The translations under genes and the position numbers were made by a program. 64,000 bases of DNA from JBAYIE01 sp965279165 (GTDB taxonomy: Bacteria > Bacteroidota > Bacteroidia > UKL13-3). Where the stretch lies: positions 992,001 to 1,056,000 of the forward strand of contig OZ257140.1 in NCBI GenBank assembly GCA_965279165.1, given 5' to 3'. Positions 27,726-37,604 of the stretch are shown one piece after another; within the stretch, counting starts at the first letter, position 1, and every line of letters begins with the position of its first letter. The notes beneath the pieces were generated by a model. The model worked only from the letters and a program-made list of their open reading frames with translations. It ran no database searches and was not told where the DNA came from.

Positions 27726-30613
27726 AATTTTATAAAATACAGCTTGACGCCAATAGTCTCCCCAAATTCATCTTCAAATTTCGGCTTCTTTCCATCCGCA
27801 ATTGCCAATTCTGTTTTATCGGTATCAGGCGTTTTAAATTTCTTGATCGCATTTTGGTAGTTACCTGTTTTATAATCTACTACATTCACAACATTACCAT
27901 CAAACTCAAGCTTATCTAATTTCCCATTTAAAGGAACACCCTCCACTACCACATTTCGGTAACTCCTTTCAATACTGGTAACTTTATTCCATGCCGGTAG
28001 GTAATGTTCATAATAAGCAGGAAGAATCATTTCACCATACTCCATTCGCCTCTTATATTCGGCAGGGGTAAAAGCTTCTTCATTTCGACGCATATACCAT
28101 TTAAAATCAGAAACCAATTCCTCCATGCTTCCAAATTCTTTTGATGGATTTAAATTCATTTTCTTGAACAATTGCTCTAGAGCGTAATGAACGGCACTAC
28201 CAAAAGTCATATTGCCGCTTAATGGAGCTGGAAACCTAATCAGACTTTCGAAATAAAATGCAGTTTGACACTTTAAATACTTATTCAAATGGGTAACACT
28301 TAAACTATAATCTTGTAACAAATCATCCACCAACTTATTGTCGAATAAGTCTACCTTTTCAGGCAATTTTTCTTTCCCCATCACCTCCAAATCATACGCA
28401 ATTAATTTTTCAGTTTCAACTTGTTTATGCATTATATTTACCTGTTCAGCAATTTCAAGTTCGGCAACAAACTGACTCTTTTCCTGTTCTTTTCCTGCAT
28501 CGTCTGCATGCACATAACTAACACTTAAGAAATGTTTGGCCCTTGTAAGTGCAACATAAAATAACCTTCTGCTCTCTTCAATGCTATCCGGATTCGAAAT
28601 CTCAAAAAGGTTTTCAGGTAATTTATAACTTCTGTTATTTCCACGTGATTTTTCCCACTTACTGGTATTGCACCCAATTAAAAACACATAAGCAAACTCC
28701 ATTCCTTTGGCACCATGTGTGCTCATAAATTGAACCCCGTTTTCGGCAACAATAATTTGTTGCATCGGAATCCTTACCCCTTCCTCTTCCATCAATTCGA
28801 TGGTGTTTAATAATCCCGACAAGGTAAGCTTCGGATTTCTCGAACACTCCTCTTTTACAAATGCAAAAAATGTATGCAGTACTTGCAGCTCTTTGGTCTT
28901 CTCATAGGATGTTAAAGCCTGTACCAACATGCCACTTTCGGTAATAACATGTTCAATCAATTGTTGTATGGTGGCATTAAATCCAAGTGAAATCCAGGTT
29001 TCCAATAATTTTCCGGCTTGCTCATAGACTTTTGTTTGTTGGGCTGAAGCAAACAAATCTTCCTGTTCGCCTTTCCGCTTTGATGCAAGTTTCTCTCTCC
29101 ATGAAGTGACCCGCTCTTTGAAATTACTTCTGTATACATCAACCGATATGGCTGCAATTTCAATTGGTGGAATACCAAAAAAATCGAAATGCAAAAGTTC
29201 AAATAGAAAGGATTCACCACTGTGAGCCTTCTTGTTTTCCGCAGAAATATATCGCAAAACCTGCAATAATTTCTTTACCAATGGTTCCTCTAAAATATTA
29301 ACAGAATACCTGGTTTGGACTGCAATATTCTTTGCACGTAAATATTTTATTATCGATTCAGCCTGCTGGTGTTTACGATATAGAACGGCAATTTCATTTC
29401 CCGGAATGCCGCAATTTAATAATTCCTGAATTTCGGAGGCAATATCCACTACTTCGTGCATCGGATTCGGGTAGGAACGTATTTGTGGCTTTATTTCCAA
29501 GTCGGACAATGTTGCATTGGCCGCCACCAATAATTTGTTTTGATCAATTCTAGTTTGGTTATTCCGGATACAAACTGCAGCGGCATCTAAAATATATTGC
29601 GAACTCCGATAGTTATCGGTTAAAGAAATTTTTAGTGGTTGATACCGGTTAATAAATGCAAAAATATTTTCGACGTTTGCCCCCTGAAACCTAAATATCG
29701 ATTGGTCGTCGTCGCCTACACAAAACACATTTGGTACATCCCAATAATCCAACAACAAAGTAAGTAATTCATTTTGCGACCCACTGGTATCCTGGTATTC
29801 GTCCACTAAAAAATATTGAAACTGCTCCTGGTAATTACTTAACAATGCCGGGTTGTTTTTAAATGCCTCAATAATCCATAATATCATGTCGGCAAAATCA
29901 TATCTGCTATGCTGTTTAAGTAAATCCTGGTATTCCGAAAAGGTTGCCACTGCAGCCTTTAATTGCTCCATTCGCTTTACTTCTTCAAAGTAACTTTTCT
30001 TCCACTCTCCCTTTTTACCGTATTTACTATCGCGTTTGTATTTATATTCTTCCTTGTCCTCCAGAGAAAGTAAATAAGTTTCTATTTTAGCATTCAACCA
30101 ATCTTCTTTCCAATCCTCCCTTTTCATAGCTTCATACAACCGAAGTAATTTTTCTACTTCATAATAAACTTCACCGCTGTATCTCTTTAATGGATGATTT
30201 TTTGGAAACCCGTCAATTATTTTCCTTACGAATAATTTCTGCTCTAACTCGCTTATGGCATCCAATGCCTTCATACCGAAATAATCCGAATTTTCTTGAA
30301 TCACTTTGTTGCAAAATGCATGGAAAGTAAAAACAGGTATGCGGTATGCATTTGTGCCAATAAATTGCATGAGCCGCTTTCTCATTTGAATGGAACCGGC
30401 ATCTGTATAAGTAAGACAGAGAATATTTTCAGGGAGCACATCCGTTGTTTCTAAAATATGTGCAATTCTGGCTGCTAAAATCTGCGTTTTCCCTGTTCCC
30501 GGTCCTGCTAATACCAATACAGGACCTTCAATTGCATCTACAGCCTTTTTCTGTTCTCGGTTTAATCCGGAATAGGCTTTCTTAAATTCATTTTCCTTCG
30601 ACTTTTGTTCCAT
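27722..30613 (-). CDS. UvrD/Rep-family ATP-dependent helicase with PD-(D/E)XK nuclease domain (frameshifted)
   Basis: This 963-residue superfamily 1A helicase has Walker A AGPGTGKTQI (about residues 36-45), motif II DEYQDTSGSQ, motif III VGDDDQSIFRFQGA, and the late helicase motif FYVALTRAKHFL. The C-terminal 200 residues begin a RecB-like nuclease domain, with the catalytic VVDYKTG segment near residue 925, and then the frame goes wrong and stops. The missing end lies in the next frame (27429-27725); repaired, the protein would be about 1061 residues. Its job would be DNA unwinding and end processing in repair. It is transcribed away from the DUF4397 gene. Confidence 0.88.
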   Translation of the reverse strand: MEQKSKENEFKKAYSGLNREQKKAVDAIEGPVLVLAGPGTGKTQILAARIAHILETTDVLPENILCLTYTDAGSIQMRKRLMQFIGTNAYRIPVFTFHAFCNKVIQENSDYFGMKALDAISELEQKLFVRKIIDGFPKNHPLKRYSGEVYYEVEKLLRLYEAMKREDWKEDWLNAKIETYLLSLEDKEEYKYKRDSKYGKKGEWKKSYFEEVKRMEQLKAAVATFSEYQDLLKQHSRYDFADMILWIIEAFKNNPALLSNYQEQFQYFLVDEYQDTSGSQNELLTLLLDYWDVPNVFCVGDDDQSIFRFQGANVENIFAFINRYQPLKISLTDNYRSSQYILDAAAVCIRNNQTRIDQNKLLVAANATLSDLEIKPQIRSYPNPMHEVVDIASEIQELLNCGIPGNEIAVLYRKHQQAESIIKYLRAKNIAVQTRYSVNILEEPLVKKLLQVLRYISAENKKAHSGESFLFELLHFDFFGIPPIEIAAISVDVYRSNFKERVTSWREKLASKRKGEQEDLFASAQQTKVYEQAGKLLETWISLGFNATIQQLIEHVITESGMLVQALTSYEKTKELQVLHTFFAFVKEECSRNPKLTLSGLLNTIELMEEEGVRIPMQQIIVAENGVQFMSTHGAKGMEFAYVFLIGCNTSKWEKSRGNNRSYKLPENLFEISNPDSIEESRRLFYVALTRAKHFLSVSYVHADDAGKEQEKSQFVAELEIAEQVNIMHKQVETEKLIAYDLEVMGKEKLPEKVDLFDNKLVDDLLQDYSLSVTHLNKYLKCQTAFYFESLIRFPAPLSGNMTFGSAVHYALEQLFKKMNLNPSKEFGSMEELVSDFKWYMRRNEEAFTPAEYKRRMEYGEMILPAYYEHYLPAWNKVTSIERSYRNVVVEGVPLNGKLDKLEFDGNVVNVVDYKTGNYQNAIKKFKTPDTDKTELAIADGKKPKFEDEFGETIGVKLYFIKF

Positions 30614-30705
30614 TAATATTCAGATACACAAACATGTTGGTTTTGCATGGCATATTATTAACATTTCTTTTTATTTCATGCAACACAATGGCAGAAAATT
30701 GGAAC

Positions 30706-30734
30706 TTGTTTTATGAATTGTATCCTTATATTTG
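30706..30734 (+). promoter_or_regulatory. Bacteroidota promoter of the DUF4397 cargo gene
   Basis: TTG at 30706-30708, 18 bases of spacer and TATATTTG at 30727-30734 form a full TTG / TAnnTTTG promoter. The ATG lies at 30763, leaving a short leader. This is the clearest promoter of the 150-base gap between the divergent helicase and cargo genes. Confidence 0.75.
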
Positions 30735-30762
30735 CTTCATATACCTATCAAATCGAGAATAA

Positions 30763-33204
30763 ATGAAAAAGTTCTACCAGCGTATTTTTACCCTTTCTAT
30801 TGGCATTTTAGCTCTCCTTTTTAGCAACCAATCTTATGCTCAAAATGCTAAATCACAATGGATTAACAATTCAGCAGCTGTAAATATGGATACCATTGAT
30901 ATTTATATGAATGGGACTAAAATTGTGGAAGATTTACTCTTCAGATCTGCTACAGCAATTCTGAGTACAGTTTCAGGTTCTGTAAGCATCAACATCAATG
31001 CGGCTTCCAGTATAGATTCCGGAGACCAAGTAATTAGTCGGCATAACATCACCTTACAGGACAATTCCAACAATACATTCATGGTAACAGGGGTAGATAG
31101 CCCTGCTAATTATACTGCTAACCCTTCAGGTCGTGATATAAGCATCCAATTGATTAACCGCAAAGGCGTTATATATGCCACAACTTCTTCTTCTAATTCT
31201 TCCGTGGCTTTTTATAATGGAACAACAGATAATAGCGGTTTTAACCTTACAACACGACCAACCGGTTCGACGATTAATTTAACCAAAATGAAATTTATGG
31301 ATACTACCGGAAACATCATTGCTAATTCGGTAGAAACTTATTTAGATATCAAAGATACCACCGGTTTAAATGTTTTGAAATCTTACTTGTTGCCTCTTCA
31401 ATCCTACAGCAAAAAAGGAGTAACTGTATTTACTTCCGGTTTTATGGACCCGCTAACCAATCAAAACGGAGCCCCATTTGGAATGTATATTGTAGATTCG
31501 CTTGGTGGTACTGCAACCGCTTTAAAGGAGGCATCTAGAATTCAATTTGTAAATAATTCACCGGATAAAATCCTCGATAGTGTGGATATCTGGCTTAACA
31601 ATACGAAACATACCTCAAAATTAGGATTCAGAAAAGCTACTAATACTGCAACCGTTTTAAGCGGAACCTACGACATTACCATTACCAAGAAAAATAGTCC
31701 GGATACCATAGGCACGAATGTTGTATACCGCATCCCCGGTTTTACTTTTGTAGGAGGTTCAACTTATTTAGGAATGATTACAGGAGTTGTTGATACCAAC
31801 ATATACAAAACCAACCCGGAAGGAATCAACAGAAGTTTTGCCCTCAATATGATAGGAAATTTTGCAGAATATTCCAATATCACCAACCAAACTTCTCTCT
31901 ATTTATCCAATGGAATCCCTGATGCCGGCCCATTGTCGCTTGACCGAAACCCTGCTTCTCCAGTATCTGTTGTTTCACCAACAAGCTACAATACAACTGC
32001 AGCATCGGTGAATTTAACTTCTTCCAGCATTCAAATTATCATGGAAAAGTCAGAAGGCAAAATCACAAATTCATACCGTTTAAACCTATCGGCGCAAAGT
32101 GGCAGAACGGGCGTTTTGTTTTTCTCCGGATTTTTAGACACCCTTGCCAATAATAGTGTAACAGCCGCGCGTTCACATGCACTATGCCTTGCATTCAATG
32201 ATGGTTCTGTTTTTACACTAACGCCATTGGTTAGTAAAATTCAAGCCGTTCATGCTAGTGCAGATATTTCTATTTCTGCTGTAAAGTTATTTATCAATGG
32301 CAATACCTTATTGGATACTTTTAAATTCAGAACCGCTACAAAAGCAATTCAATTAACTCCATATAATAATTACCGGTTTCATTTGTCTCCATTAGGAAGT
32401 ACGGATACAACAACTGCTATTTATAGTTTTAATATTACTCCTGACAGTGGAAAATATTATTATGCAATTGCTACCGGATTAGTTTCTACCTCCGGTTATG
32501 CAAACAACCCGGATAATGTAGATCGATCTTTCACCGTAATAATAAATGCAAATGGTCGTGAGAAAGCAACCGTTAACAATAAAAATATAGACCTTTTATA
32601 TTTTAACAGCATATCCGATGCTCTGGCAACCACCGCAAAAGGTATCGGTCAAACACTTTACCTATCCAAGAATAATAAGTTTAAAGCATTTCATGGTTAT
32701 AACGCCCACTCGGCATTCGACAATATTTATTTCGATGTGTTAAATGCTTACGACAATTCAATTTTATTTACAGCCTTAGCAAACCTTGGTAACCACAAAG
32801 GTATGGCAGGTTTGGTAACTGCAACCGGATTTTTAAACCCTGCGAATAACAACAATGGAGATACTGCTATGCTATTTGTTTCTTGGCCGGATGGCATAAC
32901 CGACTCCTTACCATCGCCGTTTACCGGATTAAAACAAACCTTATTTAACCAACAACAAATTTCCGTTTACCCGGTACCTGCAACTGATATTTTAACAGTT
33001 GAGTTACACATGTTAGCAAACACTAACCTTCAGGCCGAATTAACCGATCTAACCGGCAGAACCATTCTTTCCAACAATTATGAATTGGCAAAAGGTAAAG
33101 CTGCATTCCAGGTACAATTACAATCCATTAACACCGGTTTCTATATGTTAAAACTTCAAGCAGGATCGCAAGTATTCAATTCAAAAATTAATATTATTCG
33201 TTAG
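30763..33204 (+). CDS. DUF4397-repeat T9SS type A cargo protein
   Basis: This 813-residue secreted protein has a signal peptide (RIFTLSIGILALLFSNQSYAQ). At least three DUF4397-like modules are visible, at about residues 30-130, 255-370 and 490-620, each with a pattern of the form VDIWLNNTK or LFINGNTL after an NNS or HAS opening. The end is a type A sorting domain (ISVYPVPATDILTVEL, then LTGRTILSN and a FYMLKL strand). DUF4397 is an all-beta extracellular domain of unknown function common in Bacteroidota. A full consensus promoter precedes the gene and a strong terminator follows, so it is probably a single-gene unit. Confidence 0.87.
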   Translation: MKKFYQRIFTLSIGILALLFSNQSYAQNAKSQWINNSAAVNMDTIDIYMNGTKIVEDLLFRSATAILSTVSGSVSININAASSIDSGDQVISRHNITLQDNSNNTFMVTGVDSPANYTANPSGRDISIQLINRKGVIYATTSSSNSSVAFYNGTTDNSGFNLTTRPTGSTINLTKMKFMDTTGNIIANSVETYLDIKDTTGLNVLKSYLLPLQSYSKKGVTVFTSGFMDPLTNQNGAPFGMYIVDSLGGTATALKEASRIQFVNNSPDKILDSVDIWLNNTKHTSKLGFRKATNTATVLSGTYDITITKKNSPDTIGTNVVYRIPGFTFVGGSTYLGMITGVVDTNIYKTNPEGINRSFALNMIGNFAEYSNITNQTSLYLSNGIPDAGPLSLDRNPASPVSVVSPTSYNTTAASVNLTSSSIQIIMEKSEGKITNSYRLNLSAQSGRTGVLFFSGFLDTLANNSVTAARSHALCLAFNDGSVFTLTPLVSKIQAVHASADISISAVKLFINGNTLLDTFKFRTATKAIQLTPYNNYRFHLSPLGSTDTTTAIYSFNITPDSGKYYYAIATGLVSTSGYANNPDNVDRSFTVIINANGREKATVNNKNIDLLYFNSISDALATTAKGIGQTLYLSKNNKFKAFHGYNAHSAFDNIYFDVLNAYDNSILFTALANLGNHKGMAGLVTATGFLNPANNNNGDTAMLFVSWPDGITDSLPSPFTGLKQTLFNQQQISVYPVPATDILTVELHMLANTNLQAELTDLTGRTILSNNYELAKGKAAFQVQLQSINTGFYMLKLQAGSQVFNSKINIIR

Positions 33205-33229
33205 ATTATAATTTATGATTTTCACCAAA

Positions 33230-33257
33230 AGCAACCCAAATCCGGGTTGCTTTTTTT
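33230..33257 (+). terminator. rho-independent terminator after the DUF4397 gene
   Basis: AGCAACCC (33230-33237) pairs with GGGTTGCT (33244-33251) across a 6-base loop and is followed by a run of T. It ends transcription of the cargo gene, 26 bases past its stop codon. Confidence 0.9.
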
Positions 33258-33270
33258 ATTTTTACACATC

Positions 33271-34740
33271 TTGAATCGAATTAACTCCATTCTTCAACTC
33301 AATACCCGTTCGCTAGCAATCATGCGAATTGCAATTGCATTAGTAATATGTTTGGATTTAATTATTCGTGTTACCGATCTTGAGGTATTTTATGCAGATA
33401 ACGGAATCGTACCTTTCGAATTAATAAAAAGTTCATTCTGGGATTATTATCGGTTCTCGTTTCATTTATGGAATGGAACGTTCTTCTATCAATCTTTTCT
33501 ATTTTGTTTAAGTGCCTTATTTGCTTTGTTTCTATTAATAGGATACAAAACCAGAACCTTCACATTTTTGAGTTGGTTGATGCTTATTTCCCTCCACAAT
33601 AGAAATCCTATTATTTTACAGGGTGGCGACGACCTGCTTCGCATGATTCTATTTTGGGGCATTTTTCTTCCTTGGGGAAAACACTTTTCAGTTGATGGTT
33701 ATCAAAACAAACTTGCAAATAATCCCGTCAATTTTGTTTCAATTGCCGGAGTTGCTTATATCCTACAGATATGCTATGTATATGGATTCTCAGCCTTACA
33801 AAAAGGGGCAGAATGGAACCAACATTTTACTGCCATGTATTATGTTTATCATCTCGAGCAGATTAATTATGACTTGGCTATTTTTCTGTCGCAGTTTCCA
33901 CAGATTTTAAAGATTCTTACCATTCTAGCGTATTTATTTGAGCTAATGGTTTCCATTCTTATACTCTCTCCATTTCGTACCCCAACTGTCCGAAACATCG
34001 GTGTTATATCCATCTGCATGTTTCATCTTTGGAATGGATTAAGCCTCCAAATCGGACTATTTTTTATCATTGGAATCGCCTCTTCTTTTGGTTTGCTTTC
34101 AGGCAATGCTACCCAAAAAATCCAAATCCTTTTTAAAAAACCTATTACCCAATCCAAAATTATTCTTGCTTTTTTATCCCAAAAATTACCCAATTCAAAA
34201 TTGCCAATTGCCATTACGAACCTAAAAGCAAGAGCGTTTTACGAAGCTGCCATCAACTATTTTATTTTGGGAATAATGCTATTTGTTTTGGCCTGGAATT
34301 GCAGTAATCTATATTATATCCCATATGGTTTCAACAAGCAAATGAAAAATATGGCTTACTTTTTTCGCTTCGATCAAAATTGGGGAATGTTTGCACCCGG
34401 CGTTATCAAAGATGATGGTTGGTATATTTATGAGGCCGTAACAATCGATGGCGACACAATTGATATCAAAGAATCCGGAAAGAAAGTTAATTATACCAAA
34501 CCATTAAGATTGGTTGACAATTACAAAAACGACCGTTGGCGTAAGTATGGCGAGCAATTCATGCTTTCGCGGAACGGACATATACGCAAATACCTTTGTA
34601 CGTATCAATTAAATGATTGGAACATAAATCATCCGCAAAAAAAAATCAGGCAATTGCGAATTCTTTACATGCTCGAATTCACCTTGCCTGATTATAAAAT
34701 CTCAACTCCTAAAAAGGAGGTTTTATTCCAGTGTTATTGA
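33271..34740 (+). CDS. HTTM domain membrane protein (vitamin K-dependent carboxylase-like)
   Basis: This integral membrane protein has about 9 hydrophobic helices and the HTTM opening (RSLAIMRIAIALVICLDL), then the HNRNPIILQGGDDLLRM loop typical of the family. A soluble region follows the last helix. The open frame extends back to a TTG at 33247, but that lies in the arm of the terminator, so I place the start at the in-frame TTG 33271; ATG 33321 would cut into the first helix. HTTM proteins resemble the membrane part of gamma-glutamyl carboxylase but are mostly of unknown function. Its 3' end overlaps the convergent FKBP gene by 7 bases. Confidence 0.82.
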   Translation: MNRINSILQLNTRSLAIMRIAIALVICLDLIIRVTDLEVFYADNGIVPFELIKSSFWDYYRFSFHLWNGTFFYQSFLFCLSALFALFLLIGYKTRTFTFLSWLMLISLHNRNPIILQGGDDLLRMILFWGIFLPWGKHFSVDGYQNKLANNPVNFVSIAGVAYILQICYVYGFSALQKGAEWNQHFTAMYYVYHLEQINYDLAIFLSQFPQILKILTILAYLFELMVSILILSPFRTPTVRNIGVISICMFHLWNGLSLQIGLFFIIGIASSFGLLSGNATQKIQILFKKPITQSKIILAFLSQKLPNSKLPIAITNLKARAFYEAAINYFILGIMLFVLAWNCSNLYYIPYGFNKQMKNMAYFFRFDQNWGMFAPGVIKDDGWYIYEAVTIDGDTIDIKESGKKVNYTKPLRLVDNYKNDRWRKYGEQFMLSRNGHIRKYLCTYQLNDWNINHPQKKIRQLRILYMLEFTLPDYKISTPKKEVLFQCY

Positions 34741-35552
34741 ACTGCTACCAGTTCAACATCAAATAACAATGTAGCATTTGGAGGTATTACTCCACCTGCA
34801 CCGGCTTCACCATATCCTAAATTGGAAGGAATGATTAAACGTAGTTTATCTCCTACTTTCATTAACGCTATTCCTTCATCCCATCCTTTAATTACACGAC
34901 CTTGTCCCAATTGAAATGAGATCGGCTCACCACGTTCAACGGAAGAATCAAATATCTTACCGTCGGTTAAAAATCCGGTATAATGTACACTTACATTTTT
35001 ACCGCTTTCCGCTTTCATCGCCGAAGCATCCTTTGCTTTTTCAACGATTATATATTGTAATCCGCTTGCAGTAGTTAATGTATCTTTTGATTTAATATCC
35101 CATGGTTTTACCGGCTCCTTAACTCCAAGCAACTCAACTTCAAAAACCAAAGTTGAATTCGAAGGAATAGATCCCATGCTGCGTTCACCATAACCTATTG
35201 CCGGTGGAATAGTCAAAATTGCTTTATCACCAACATGCAACAATGCTATTCCTTCTTCCCAACCTTTTATAACCCTACCTTCACCTAACTTAAATGAAAA
35301 GGGCTGGTTGCGGTCTTTCGAACTATCGAATTTGGTGCCATCTAATAATGTGCCTGTATAATGTACGGTAACAGTACTACCCGCTGTTGCAAGGACACCT
35401 TTCCCTTGCTCGGTTATCTTGTACTTTAATCCGCTTGCTGTTGTATATTCCACGTTTGGTTTAATTTTTACAGTTTCGTTTTTCTTTCCTTTTTGTGCGA
35501 TAGCCGGCAGTGTAACTAAACATGCCAATGCAATTACCATTAATTTCTTCAT
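34734..35552 (-). CDS. periplasmic FKBP-type peptidyl-prolyl isomerase, two domains
   Basis: This 272-residue protein has a signal peptide (MVIALACLVTLPAIAQ) and two tandem FKBP domains at about residues 40-140 and 160-272. Both carry the family motifs VHYTGTLLDGTKFDSS / VHYTGFLTDGKIFDSS, RVIKGWEEGIALL / RVIKGWDEGIALM and IPPAIGYGE / IPSNLGYGE. It should assist folding of exported proteins in the periplasm by proline isomerisation. It follows the FKBP lipoprotein gene by 4 bases and is last in an nrnA-FKBP-FKBP operon. The two domains look like an internal duplication. Confidence 0.92.
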   Translation of the reverse strand: MKKLMVIALACLVTLPAIAQKGKKNETVKIKPNVEYTTASGLKYKITEQGKGVLATAGSTVTVHYTGTLLDGTKFDSSKDRNQPFSFKLGEGRVIKGWEEGIALLHVGDKAILTIPPAIGYGERSMGSIPSNSTLVFEVELLGVKEPVKPWDIKSKDTLTTASGLQYIIVEKAKDASAMKAESGKNVSVHYTGFLTDGKIFDSSVERGEPISFQLGQGRVIKGWDEGIALMKVGDKLRLIIPSNLGYGEAGAGGVIPPNATLLFDVELVAVQ

Positions 35553-35556
35553 ATGA

Positions 35557-36390
35557 TTAATTTACTTTTAATAATTCGACATCAAAAACCAAACTCGAAC
35601 ATGGCAAAATTGGTCCACTACCTCTTTCACCATATGCCAGATTCCAAGGTATAATTAATTTATACTTTGAACCAGGATTCATGAGCGATACACCTTCATC
35701 CATTCCCGGTATTACTTGTCCCAATCCTATGGTAAATTCGAAAGGTTCTTTCTCCAGATTTTCGTCAAAAGTTTCTCCATTTAAAAAAGTTCCTTTGTAA
35801 CGGGTACTCACTTTATCGCCTTTCTTTGGTGCATTTCCTGAACCGGTCTTTTCAACGATATACATAAGTCCGCTAGTTGTAGTTTGCACATTGGTTAAGT
35901 TTGAAAGAAACCCTTTTAATGCCAACGAATCCTTTTCGATTAACTGTTTCATTTGCTCCATGCTTTTGTTCTTCAACTCTGCCTGATCAAATACATCCAC
36001 AATTTTTACAATGAAGTGAACATTCTTTTCATTTTTCATCGACTCCGGTTTTGGAACACCAAAGCTTTTTTGAAATAAGGTATCTGCATTTACCAGCATT
36101 TCCACGCTATCGCCTTTGGCTAATAATACCAAAATATCTTTAAGCACTGCTTCATCTGCCGGAATATACCTTGGACTATTGTCTTTAAAAGTTTCCATGA
36201 TTACTGAATCGCTGCTTTCTGTCGACATCCGCAGATTTACCAAAAGCATATCACCGGCTTTAATGGTTCTTGCATCTTCTTCATGCGAAATAATACGGTA
36301 TTGTGAACCGCTTTCACTCGTTTCAAATCCTTTGTTGCATGACGCAAGGATTAAAGCAAAAGTTAAACCTAAAAATGTACCTCTTTTCAT
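35557..36390 (-). CDS. FKBP-type peptidyl-prolyl isomerase lipoprotein
   Basis: This 277-residue protein begins with a lipoprotein signal peptide ending ALILASC, so Cys17 should be lipidated. The first 150 residues show weak resemblance to an FKBP domain with a LLVNLRMSTESSDSV segment but lack the active-site motifs. The second half is a canonical FKBP domain with STRYKGTFLNGETFDE, GLGQVIPGMDEGVSLM and IPWNLAYGERG. It probably works as a membrane-anchored folding factor. It lies between nrnA (13 bases upstream) and the two-domain FKBP gene in the same direction. Confidence 0.9.
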   Translation of the reverse strand: MKRGTFLGLTFALILASCNKGFETSESGSQYRIISHEEDARTIKAGDMLLVNLRMSTESSDSVIMETFKDNSPRYIPADEAVLKDILVLLAKGDSVEMLVNADTLFQKSFGVPKPESMKNEKNVHFIVKIVDVFDQAELKNKSMEQMKQLIEKDSLALKGFLSNLTNVQTTTSGLMYIVEKTGSGNAPKKGDKVSTRYKGTFLNGETFDENLEKEPFEFTIGLGQVIPGMDEGVSLMNPGSKYKLIIPWNLAYGERGSGPILPCSSLVFDVELLKVN

Positions 36391-36403
36391 ATATATATAT
36401 TGA

Positions 36404-37438
36404 TTAAACTAAAATAGCTTGGTAAGTTTTGATCGCCTCCAGAAATTGTTCCTCCACCTTTTCAATCGGTTCGGTGCTTTCACCCCCCGCAGCACTAAAG
36501 TGACCTCCTCCTTTAAAAAACTTCCTGGCAAACTCGTTCGCAGGGAAATTCCCTTTTGCCCTGAACGACATTTTTCTTAAGACTGTTCTGTCTATAATTA
36601 ATACCGACAATTTAATACCCTTGATGCTTAATCCGTAATTCACCAATCCTTCCGAATCACCGGTTGTTATATTAAATCTTTTTAACTCATCTGCCGTAAC
36701 GCATATTAATGCAGTATGATATTCCGGTATAATTTTAAGTTTTTCATTCAAACAATATCCGATAAAACGCATGCGGTTCAACGAATAATTATCGTAAATC
36801 TCTTCGTTTATTAAATTGGGCACAGCTCCTTTCTCCAGTAGTACTGCTGCTACCCTATGTGTTGTTGGATAGGTACTGCTGTGTTTGAAAGAAGCAGTAT
36901 CCGTCATTATTCCGGCATACAAACAAGAAGCGATATCTTTATTTATCAAATTAACGCTTCCCAACAATTCTATAAATGTAAAAATCAGTTCACAGGTCGA
37001 ACTAGCCTCAACGGTATGCAATTGATAATCAAAAAAAGGTTCAGGTTCCAAATGGTGATCAATCATTACCTTTTTTGCTTTTGATTCCTTTACCTTATCG
37101 CCCAATTGATTGATTCGTTTCAGGGCGTTAAAATCGAGACAAAAAATTAAATCAGCCTCCGCTACAAGTTTGTTGCCCTTCTCCTCTTCCCATTCATAAT
37201 TAATTACCTTGTTTTCGCCGGGTAGCCATTTTAAAAAATCGCCATAATCCGTTGGAGAAAGAACATCCGCATGAACACCTAATTGCAGTAAAAAATTATA
37301 CAATCCCAGCGACGATCCCAATGCATCCGCATCCGGTTTGTGATGGGTTGTAATTACTACCTTAACGCCGCTTTGGCCATTAAGCAAAGATTTTATTTGA
37401 AGTATGTTATTCAGGGAAGTTATTTTAAGCGGTTGCAA
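36404..37438 (-). CDS. nrnA: bifunctional oligoribonuclease / PAP phosphatase NrnA (DHH family)
   Basis: This 344-residue DHH/DHHA1 phosphoesterase has the N-terminal HHKPDADALGSSLGL motif, the CLDFNAL strand, the signature DHH in VMIDHHLEPEP near residue 125, and the DHHA1 GGGHFSAAGG motif near residue 315. NrnA degrades short RNAs and dephosphorylates pAp. The open frame begins at a TTG (37436-37438) with no in-frame ATG before the first motif, so the start is a TTG or lies close by. It leads an operon with two FKBP genes. The 166-base upstream gap shows nothing beyond short AT-rich repeats. Confidence 0.88.
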   Translation of the reverse strand: MQPLKITSLNNILQIKSLLNGQSGVKVVITTHHKPDADALGSSLGLYNFLLQLGVHADVLSPTDYGDFLKWLPGENKVINYEWEEEKGNKLVAEADLIFCLDFNALKRINQLGDKVKESKAKKVMIDHHLEPEPFFDYQLHTVEASSTCELIFTFIELLGSVNLINKDIASCLYAGIMTDTASFKHSSTYPTTHRVAAVLLEKGAVPNLINEEIYDNYSLNRMRFIGYCLNEKLKIIPEYHTALICVTADELKRFNITTGDSEGLVNYGLSIKGIKLSVLIIDRTVLRKMSFRAKGNFPANEFARKFFKGGGHFSAAGGESTEPIEKVEEQFLEAIKTYQAILV

Positions 37439-37604
37439 ATGTGGTAAAAAACATTGAAATAATGGAATAAATGAATCTAAAATTAAATTAATTCCATTCT
37501 GTATAACGCCAACAAGGGTTTGCTAGTGTATTTAATCGGTAAATACAGGCATCTGCATTTTTTAGGTAAGTCACATTAGGTAGAATTTACCTATTCATTA
37601 ATGT

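Noticed and set aside
33247..33270. Upstream TTG start for the HTTM protein
   Set aside because: It lies inside the stem and T run of the terminator of the previous gene, so the downstream TTG at 33271 is preferred.
37563..37593. Inverted repeat TAGGTAA / TTACCTA downstream of phaB
   Set aside because: Seven-base arms with a 17-base loop and no T run on either strand; too weak for a terminator or operator call.
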